Source: Triops longicaudatus
Lineage: Eukaryota; Arthropoda; Branchiopoda; Notostraca; Triopsidae
Reading direction: 5' to 3'
Length of the DNA stretch: 64,000 nt
Assembly (NCBI GenBank): GCA_022885665.1
Contig: JAGQDJ010000055.1
Span: forward strand, 186,001-250,000
Under the pieces are notes generated by a model. That model was not told the origin of the DNA. It made no database searches and saw nothing but the letters and a program-made list of their open reading frames with translations. Of the stretch, positions 22,101 to 32,400 are shown piece by piece; position 1 is the first letter of the stretch, and every line of letters starts with the position of its first letter. The position numbers and the translations under genes were made by a program.

Positions 22101-23383
22101 CCACAGCCAATCCCATTTCGGTCGTAAAAACGTCTTGAAAGGACTTAGGCGCGTTGGCATTATTCCCCACTAGCATGCGGCGATTGTTCGGCACAGAAGC
22201 ATTCGCTTCCAAGCCCATGCTCAGCGAGGAATTCGACAACGAAATGTTTAGGCCGCCACTTGGGTTGATATTCGCTGACACGGAAAGCTGTTGCCCGCTT
22301 ATCACCACTTTTTGCCCCGTCGACGTCGCTTGCTGTTGCTGTTGCAGTCGTTGTTGCTGTTGTTGGTGACTGGGTGGCAAGGGCCGTTGGTTAATGGTAT
22401 TGAGATTGACATTAACATCGTTGGCCGCTTCTTGGGGCGGCCGGTTGAGTAAACTGTTCAAAAACCCGTTGCCACCTGGCGCTGACGGCCCCGACCGGTT
22501 CAGCGTCGCTTGAAGTAAAGCCGGGTGGCGATTCAGGCCGTCACTGTTGGCCGTGGTGGTGGCTACTGAGTTGTTGGAGACGTTGGGGGCGGAACTTTGG
22601 ACTAGGCTTCCGCCCCACAGAGCTGCTGGTTGCGGCCCCAACGGCGCTTGCATGATTTTTTCCTTCAGGTCCTTCGGCAATTTCTCCTGCGGTAGTGCTG
22701 AAGGCTTGGGCGACGCCAAGGTGGTCGGACTAGGCACGGCAGACGGTTGTCTGGCCAACAACGATGCCAGCATGCGGTTACGCTGGCACAAGGTGCTAGC
22801 CCCCCCTCCAGATGTCGGGGTTGGGGCATTAATGGTGGGTGCTAATGCCACAGAAACCGCTTGTGCGGTGGTGGCCACTGGCATAATGCCGTTGTTGGTG
22901 GGTGCGCCCAGTAATTGGTTTAACACCGTGTTACCGGTGGAGTTGGAAGGGGACGGATCCAACAAAGGCTGTTTACTGGGTCGGAAGGTGTCCATGCCTT
23001 CGTCCGAGGGCCGTTTGGCACCTCGAAAGAGGCTACCGGCTTGCAATTCGGCCATCGAAAGCCCCAACGCGTCTGCGGTGTGTGCAGACGCGGGTGACCG
23101 TGTAGCAGCAGGGCCGAGTCCGCCCAAGGTGAGGGGCGTGTTTGGCCGGGGCCCGTGATGGTTGCTCGCTTGACTGTTGCTGTTGGGCGTGGCGGGGAAA
23201 CCTAACGATTTCAGCAAGAGCGAGTCTTGCTCGTTGTCGGAGTTGTGCTGCGAGGATGTCCGGCGATCCACGTCTTGGTCTTTCAAGAGTTGCTGCAGCA
23301 GCTCGTTCTGTTTCCGGAAGCCGTTCTGCTGCTCCAAGTCGTCATCGTCGTTCCTTACATTGAGCAACTGTTGTTCGATGAAC

Positions 23384-23415
<32 letters not shown>

Positions 23416-26400
23416 GAGAACATTAATAAGCAAACTTAAACGTTTATGTTTCACAGAACAATCAATTCAATCATATGAGTCTGTGTGCATTTGCACTGCT
23501 CAGCTCTCCAGTAATTTAAATAATTGTTAATCACTTCGAACCTTGAAGAGTAGCCTACTCTACAACAGTTTGTCGTGTTCCGCACAACTTTAACAATATC
23601 ATGTAATCGGTCCGAGGGTTATTAATGTAGTAAAAGGTTAATATAAGGTAGTTAAAATAATTGTTGCGCTGAATTACAGGAAAACAGCAATTTGCGCTGT
23701 AAATCTGCCTGTCGACAAAATGTACAAAAGAATAATAACAGCGTATCTGGACACGAAGTGTTTACACGACATGCAAATTCTATTTTTTCCCCTTCTTAGC
23801 ATACCTTGTGTTTTTTCGTTGTTGCGTAATTTTGGACCCTTTTATTTACATTCAATTCCGCAGTAACAAGACGCTCAACGGTAACGTATTGATACAGATT
23901 AAGACATATCAAATCAACGGGACGTAAATGAGATTTTTTTTAAAATTAATCCGTTGTTTGTTTTTAATGAAGTACCGAACCATCTTGTGATGCCGCAATA
24001 GGCTGTCCATTAAGTTCTCGAACCAAGCTGTTGCCTGGGGAAATCTCTCATTTTTCTCGAAAACAAGCTAGTAAGTTGGCTTCTAACTAGCGTGCCGTGT
24101 TTTGCCGTCGTTCTTTCGCTGTTCCTCCTAACTTTTCGATTCGCTACTTAAAGAAATGTGCCAGATTACAAGTAATACCATTCCCCAGGAACTATGTTCA
24201 ACTTGGGTGCCTTGGTTAATGAAAATTCCGTGTAGCCGATTCTCGGAAGAGCTTGATAAACTTGTGTGTGTGCCGAGCTAGAGCTATACATCTGATTGCT
24301 ACGAAACTTCCATACAGGCTGGCTCAGTCACCAGTTCAGCACGCCTGTCGATTTTGGCGGCCACCGGTTGCCGAACTGTGTTGCCACCGATCTTGCTCTT
24401 GGTCACTTTTTTGGACATTGGAATCGTTCAAATGCCATTATTGGACAAAAATAGAGCCTACGGTGGAGACTAGACAAAGTGTCGTGGTTTCTGATCACTG
24501 ATAATGCATTACCTTGCAAAATGTTCGGAAAAGTACCCTCGTAGGATGTAAAACACTTTGCGCAAGCAATTTTGAATCAATCTGATCTGGAACGTCTGTT
24601 CATTTCTACTGCTTTTTCCAAAAGGGATATCCCTGTCCAAGAAGAAAATCTCTTGACAACAAGCGACAAAGAAACGCAATATTCTACGGGCAAATTTTTA
24701 AAAACAAGACAGCGGAGAGACACTCTTGGAAAGAATTCCTTGTTGACATATGTTGTGCACGAACATCTTTGCCGCCTTGATAAATCCCTACACATGACTT
24801 TCTCTTTCTCTCGTTTATTCCACCGGGTTTCAAGGAATTCACTCCTATTAATACTCACGAACTCCTCCCTCCTACTATCCTGACTTGAGCGTCCCTGCAA
24901 AATGACATTCCCTCGGCCTCGGAATATGTTCGAAAAACTGAGCCAGCGTAGCTTATGCGGCAAACTTCCTCTCGAGAAGTGTAGCATTAAGAAAATTAAA
25001 ACCGTTTTAAAAAGTTTGAAAAACCAGTTTTAAAAAGATCTTACAGTTTGCGCCATCAATGGCTTATTACATTTTCTATATAATTCAAAGTTCTCATGAC
25101 GCGTGGGTTAGCTTCGTACTGTGCTTCCCGCCTCCATGCCTCAATTCCCTGCAGTCACTTAATAATTCAGTCGACTTACTCCGTACACTGTTTAACCGGT
25201 TTTACCCTCGTGCTTATATCAATAAAAGTAATGCAAGATTATTGGAAAAAGGCGCAATATTTCATTCCAAAAAGTGTTTGTGGAAATAAAAGAAAAACAA
25301 ATAAAGACGTTGTTTTTGCATTGCTCTCTCACGAACCCTAAATTTTCGACAAGCTCAATCGGCTTTTTTTTAAGAAGTAAAACTTGATGGTCAATGTAAA
25401 AATTGCTCGCTGCCATTCTATTTAATGTAAACGTTAAAAAATACTATTATTGGAATCATCGGCATGTTTTCCCGTCAAACAAATTTCTCACCCAAGACAA
25501 AAAGTAAAACCACAAATAAAATGAAACAAATATAAACCACAAATAGTAAAGAAAATGACCAGTACATAAAAAAATAGTGAGAAAAATGCTCGTTACCTTG
25601 AGCAGCATGTTATTGCCGCCCGGTTTGACGTCACCGGAGTTTCTTCTCGCTCGTTCGTCATCATCGTCTTGATTCAGCAAGCCTTTGAGGATCTTGTGGT
25701 CATGCCCCTTCTCTTCTTTCTCTTTCTTGACTGCCACCAAGCTCTCTCCATCCTCAGCTAAGCCCAAGCTCTGCAGCAAGGCCGAGTGCACCATGCTGTT
25801 GCTACTGGCAGCCGGGCGTTGGGTCAACAAGTTCCGTAAGCGTCCACTATCAGCTGCTGCTGCTGCTGCTGCTGCCGATGCCGGTGACGTCATGTTCAAG
25901 ATGCCTTCCTTGGAATCCTCCACTGGTCCTAGCCCAGTGCCTGCACTGCCTGCTCCCAACATGGTAGGCGTGGCAGAATGTTCCTGTAAGGGACTGAAGG
26001 GGAAATTGTTACTGAACGGACTGGGACTAGGTTGGGCGGGCGGATTATTAGAAGGCGGCTGCGGTGCAGCAGGACTGATGGGCGCCAAAATAGGTACCGG
26101 ACTGTACCCCGAGGGTGGGCGTGGTGTCGAGGCTGCACTCATGCTTTGACGAGACGACGGTCGTGACACCACGTAGCTGTTGTTGGAAGTAGAAGCCGGC
26201 CGGGGTGGCGGACTGGCCCAGGCCACGTGATGGAGATTGCTGGTACTGCCACCATGGTGGTTATGGTTGAGAACAGGTGCAGCCACGTTGGAAGTGCCGG
26301 TGACGGCCGAAGCTGCTGCAGCCTGTGCGGGGGTAGGTGGCGTGGGGTTGATGTTGAGCGTCATGCCGTGACTACTGGGTGACGTGGCTGTCGGATCGTC

Positions 26401-29400
26401 CAGGCTATTGTCGTTGGGGATGAGATCCCATGTGGACGACGGGAAGAGGTCGAGGCTGAAGTCGTTGAGGCTGAGGTCCGTGGAGTTGAGCGTGAAGGGG
26501 GCGAAACCGGTGCCGGCAGTTGTCTCTAAGCTGGGTAAGGAGGATGGCGTCAGTTCGGCAGCAGAAGGCAAGTTGCGGACCACGCTGGTCAACAGAGGGT
26601 TGCCTCCCGAGGCAGGGGGCGGGGGAGGGACGGGCATGGAAGTGGCTGAGGAGGTGGGTGGAGCTACGGGGTGATGGGCGAGCGAGGTAACAGGCGTAGG
26701 GGAGGCCAAAGTGCTGCCAGGACGCAAGGAATGAGGGTTACTGGAAGAGGAACCGGGGGACTCGTGATCCGAAATGACTTCTTGGTCCCTTTAGTGTAGC
26801 AACGGGATGGTGAAACGGGGTGGAGGGTGGGTGGGGAAACAGGCGAAAGCGACATCCGAGTTCCAAGGGTTTTCGATATTTCATTTTTTAGAAACAAATG
26901 GGTAGGGAAGGGGGAAAAGAAAAACATCCGCGAATCAGTCCAACTGAAAACTTTCAAACTCCATCAACAATAGCATAGCATGCGACAAAAGCATCAGCAG
27001 GAGTGTTTTCATTTACAGGGAGTCTATATCGTTTTGTTTTGGTACTACTCACTAGCAATTAGCAGCCAAGCGAAATTAATAACAATAAACACATGAGAAA
27101 GGAAATTTGAAAAATTACAGAATTTGCAAAGGGTATTTAAAAATATATTTGAGTTTCTTATGGTAAAAAAATATAAGAAATAAACGCAAAAATCCGACTT
27201 TATTTGTTGGAATATGATGAGATGCTGATTACGTAACTACTGAGGTTAGAAGCGGTTTAGCAGAGCGATACGTTAATTTCAAAGGAAGTTAGACATTCAA
27301 GGAATGAAGATGATGAATGCGTTTACCCTATGATTGAATGCGCAGCCATGAGAAACTCCATCTCATGCGTGACCGGGTTAAAAGGAAACCTCTTGGTCTT
27401 GGTTTGCACACGAACGTACGTGCAGTGGGCGGGCTCCACGGGCGTGCCGCGGCCTTCGCGCTCCGCTTCGCTCAGAGGCGTGACCCGCAATCGGTACAAG
27501 GGACTGGTACTTTGACCAGTCTGTAAGGCCTCTTTCAAGTGAGCACAGAGTTTGGGCAAGTCCAAGGGGTGGCACAACTCTTGAATAATACAGCCCACCA
27601 AATCCTAGTACAACAATTCCATTTTATTCATATGCACATTCGTACGTAAATTATTTTTCATTCGCATTTTGCCCTTCTTATGAAATCAACCACCGTAAGA
27701 AATCTTTTCTTATAATCATGCATTTTCCTATCCCGTTAAAAAAGTGGGATAAGGGATACGCAAACTGACGTGTTCCAAGTCCCAGTTTTTATAGAAGGTG
27801 GTCAAACTAACAAACTTTAACAACCGCAAAAAAAACCCTAAGGCATCTTTTATCTACAATACACGAATTTACTGTCGAGTAAATAATGAATATTTTAAAG
27901 CAAATAAGCGACAGTGGAAGACGGAAGTATACCCGACTACAAATGGAAGAAAATGGTGTAATAAATAACTACCCAATCTCGCTAACAAATGTGACAGATG
28001 AATTGTTTTCTGTTACCACGTTCCATGTAAATTGACAATAACTGTACCCTTCGTCCCCCGAAATTACCTTGTTGAGATATTGAGAGTAAGTGGCCGATAC
28101 TCCACTGGTATCTACAGCAGTAATTCTTCCCGACAAATCCAGTCGGGTGGTAAATTGTTCAACAGTAGGGCCGCCTGTTAAGGTTGGCGTTTTCTCGGAT
28201 ACCGGAATTCGCCTAGCTACACAAATGAGGCAATTCTGAGCTTCACCGCTTTCAGGACTTTCAGGGTTATCGCTTTTCTCCCCAGGATACGGATTTAACA
28301 CAGCGGAGATCTACCCATCCCACAACAGAACGAATTAGCATCATATACATTTTTCATTTCATTTTTTTTCTTTCGATATAATATTTTGTGTTGGTGAGGG
28401 GATACCGGTGGGTTTCCGACTACCCCACACATGTTCAAGGCACATTCATATTCCAAGGTCGTGTGCTTTACCTGTAAGTTTTCGTATTGTGAGACCCTTT
28501 GTTGCTTTTCTTCAATGGTTTCGTCCTGCTCATCCGGTGGCTGGACCAGAAACCGGCAATTAAAGACACGACTTCGGCTAGTGGCTTGGTTGGCCTGTTC
28601 CGAGGCGGGCCAGCCTATGGATGTGGGCAAGAGCGACGAAGAAAACCGGGCATGGTCTCCCAGGTGAATGATATTGTAGATGGACTTGCCTACCAAGTCC
28701 TCCGGGCTGTAATGCAAAAACTGAGACACGTTGGCAGACACGTACTCCACTTTGCCTTCCGTGTTGACCACAAATAGGAAACCGTCTAAGGCCTGGTAGG
28801 AAGAAAGCCACAATACAAATTAATTTAAGCACAAAAAGTCCCATTTCATAGAAAATTTTAACGGAATTCGTACGGACTATCTCGAAAAACCCAGCATCAA
28901 CGCCCAACACTTTCGCAATCGTGTCAAGAGAAGGCTAACACGCCTACAGGCAAGGCACAACCATCCAATCTTTTTTCCATCATTTCTCGGCATTTTGGTC
29001 ATAGTCCCCGGTTGAACCTTTCCCCAAACATACATTAAGTCGCTCAACCTGTGTTGTGCTCTACTGCCTCACTTCCGAGAATGCAATAGGTAAGGAAGCT
29101 TCAAAACCCTTGAGAAAAGTATGCACCCTTATCTTGCATTACTCCTGTAGTACTACTGTCAAACGTCTTTTCCCAGGTGTCGGCGTCTTTATTCTGGGAC
29201 ACAGACCTCGAGCACGCAAATAAGAACACGCCACTTGCGTTGCCCATCCGTCTTGGCGAGTTTTTGTGTACATTTACTCGCCGTAAGAAAAAAAGGACTC
29301 AAAACCAACGACAGTACGATCAACACAAGGCAACAATGAATGTTCCCGTCCCAAGTGTAGCTTTGTGACTGAAGATGCATTGTTGACAAAATAAATGTTA

Positions 29401-32400
29401 CTCGCGTGTGAGTGACTTGGAATTCCATTGTTGCTCAACAATGAGATTTCACACTTTTGTTTTACGAACTTTGCCTTAGGAAGACTTACATGCAAATGAC
29501 CTGTATTGAGAATAGGGTGTTCCTTTGGGCCTTTATATCTCACAACAGTGGAATCTCGTTATAACGAACCTTCTGAGAATACTAAAAACTGTTCAGTATA
29601 TACGAATTTCGTTTTATCAGTTTTGTACGTACATATGTACTTTTGCTTACAGTTTTTGTATAACCCGGTATATCCGACTACTCTAACTGATGCATAGATG
29701 TATATATACTATAACCGGCACCCATTACAATAGGGTTCATTATAAGGAGATACTAATATGACTTGTTTTTATTGCACGACTAGCTGATAATCTGTAAAAA
29801 AAGAACGCTTCCTTATTTGCCTCGAGATAAGCCCTGTAAGTGTGAACGAAGTTTTCCATATAGTGAGGCCGCGCTTTAGAGGTAATTGCATGGCTTTCCT
29901 GATCATTTTTGCTTGCGGTACGTGTTTTTGACACAAGAATGCTGGTTTGAATTGGCAAACATGCGGTAGAAAGAGAAAAACAGTGTTGCTGAACATTTTC
30001 TGAAATTTCCTACGGGGGTTATCGCCGATAAGACGGTTAGTTATACTTTGATACACGATACCGTCAGCACTTGGAGCTCTAAGCAAAGGACCATGGGGGC
30101 TATGAACCGGTTTTGCCGGTGCTGCTTAGTATTTTTCTTTACATATTTTTTTTCTACCCTTCACGTTCTCTTCGACTTCGTTTTCCGCGTTTTTACAGTA
30201 CTGCATACACACTGGTTTTACGCCTGCGGCAGATTATGACGCGCACAACCTGTAATAATTCATTCCCTTTCCTTCGTGCTTCTTCGCTCGCTGTTTCTTC
30301 TCCGTCCATGTTTTTTTCGTTTATTTTGCTTCGCTTCTTTTTACTTCGAAGACCATTATAAAAATAAAAATGTTTCAGGCTTCCTTCTTATGGCGTATCT
30401 ACCACTACACCCACCCACCCACGAGTGGCAACTAACAAGTACACCTGCAGCTAAGATGGCGCTACCCAGCAGCAGCAACACCGCAACAGCAACTAATCCA
30501 CCTTTAACTAGCTCTAGCCCTAGACTTTTCGCTGTGTCACACATTATAGCCAAGCCTTGACTTACGACCGAGTTTAATTCCGGTAGTAACTTAGGGTTTT
30601 CTCATTACTGACGTATGAACCCTAATACATGTTCCACAGCCTTTTCCCCGAAAGTACCAACCGCACATGTCTTTCTATACTTTTCGAGAAAAATTGACAC
30701 ATTTAAAATAAAAAAGCAGTCAAATAAATATGAAAAGAAAATTAAACTAAAAATAAAATAAGAACTCACACAACAATTGTATGAGTACACACAAGTAAAA
30801 TAAAATGTCAGATAAGTAGTATCGCGTATATCGTGTGAAAAACATACGTTGACGTTATAGGAAACAACAAAACGAAAAAGAGGAATGCAAGCATAAAGAA
30901 GCTACAATATAAGACACGGCAAACGGTAAAAGCCTACGTAGTAACTCGTAAAACAGAACATTAAAAATAACAATTGTCGGGCGTGTTACATCCACTCACA
31001 TTTGCTGCAAGCTAACTAAGAATTGCATATAAAATAAATTTTAAAGCGAGATTTGTATTACATCTAGCAATGGTTCATTACGTGAAACGGGACAATTTTA
31101 GGGTCACAAAGGACGAAGGACCCATTTTCGAGCAGTATTTTCAAAATGTTACCATTAGATCCAATTTTGGAATTAAATGGCACTCGCATCTGGGCATATG
31201 GCAACGAGTAATTGAAATTTAACACTAAAATACACGAAACAGATTTCTGCTTTGGCTGATGCTACGTTCTCTTATGAGGAAAAATGAATCAGTAAAATTT
31301 AATCAATAAATAAATATAAACCAATTATTGTAATATTTTCTTCCAGTGCAGGCCGAAGCGTACCGCCGAACATAAAGCAATTAATAATCGCTAAGTACGA
31401 TAAATCATAAAATGTTGCATTCCTTCAATTCTTTTCGCCGTAAACGAAACTTCACGGATCGTCTTTTGGTCTTTGTGGTTTCACACGTTCATGTTAGTAC
31501 TTGTCGCAAGGAAATCTATTCAATCTATCGTTCTCAATGCTAAATGTACGGCATTTGCGTGAGGACCTTCACTTCACGAATCTCTCAAGCACTTTGTCGT
31601 TTGCCTAGCTACAGCAGGTTCTACGCTGGGTACATTCATTGTTACTCGAGTGCTGAGTTCTAAGAACAGAAGCTTGTGCTTGACTCGCAACATAGCTTCG
31701 GCCAAAGGAACATTCTTTGTTGCCAAATGCCGTCTGCTTTGACTCGAACCGTCTGCTTGGGTATTTTTTTTTTCGTTTTCATTTTGCTTGTATAAGACAA
31801 GTACTATTCATCAAACTCTGAAATCATCGTAAGTCAAGACTCGACTGGTGCAGACGCTCTGAAAAGTTTGATCATGCCCGACCGAAATTGGCAAAAGTTG
31901 ACAATGCACTTTGCCAGCCAGCAAAGAAAACTCCAACATCGCTCGCCAGTACTTTTCGAACTTCTCATTGACTCCCGCCCCCAACCTCATTTTTGTGTGT
32001 GTGTTGGTAGCAACAACTTACTCAAGTAACATGTGCCCAATTAAAATTAATATAGACCCCAACAAGAGGGTGAAAAAAACTCGGAAAAGGAAACCCGGAG
32101 CAACGAATAAGAAACCATTTTTACAAGTGTTGGTAAACATCTCAAAAGCGTGGAAAGTAAATTTTTCTTAGCTTAAATACCTCCAACAAAAACGCGCTTA
32201 GGACTTGGCCTTCTAACAACGCAGGCTTGGAAGACGACACTTCGCCTTGTTGCACATCATCAGACGAGCGCCCATCCTCCTCTTTAATGCGACGAATCTA
32301 AAAACAAAAAGCCATCAGTCACACTGAAAACATACCCTTACCAGATGCACACGGAAAATTTCGTATCAAGCAAAGAATAAGAAACAAACAGAACAAGAGT

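Noticed and set aside
22547..23158. 203-codon open frame on the plus strand
   Set aside because: Antisense to taiman exon 8. Its Gly/Ala/Leu-rich wording is the complement of the Pro/Ser/Gln codons, and it shows no domain pattern.
17151..25892. TGACGTCA sites at 17151, 25626 and 25885
   Set aside because: They fall inside taiman coding exons and are explained by codons; no clustering of the 44-kb kind.
28311..28471. Extension of the PAS-A exon past its donor (VKHTTLEYEC...)
   Set aside because: The family continues directly from YENLQ to ISAVLNP, the donor CAG|GTAAAG is good, and the extension would soon stop.
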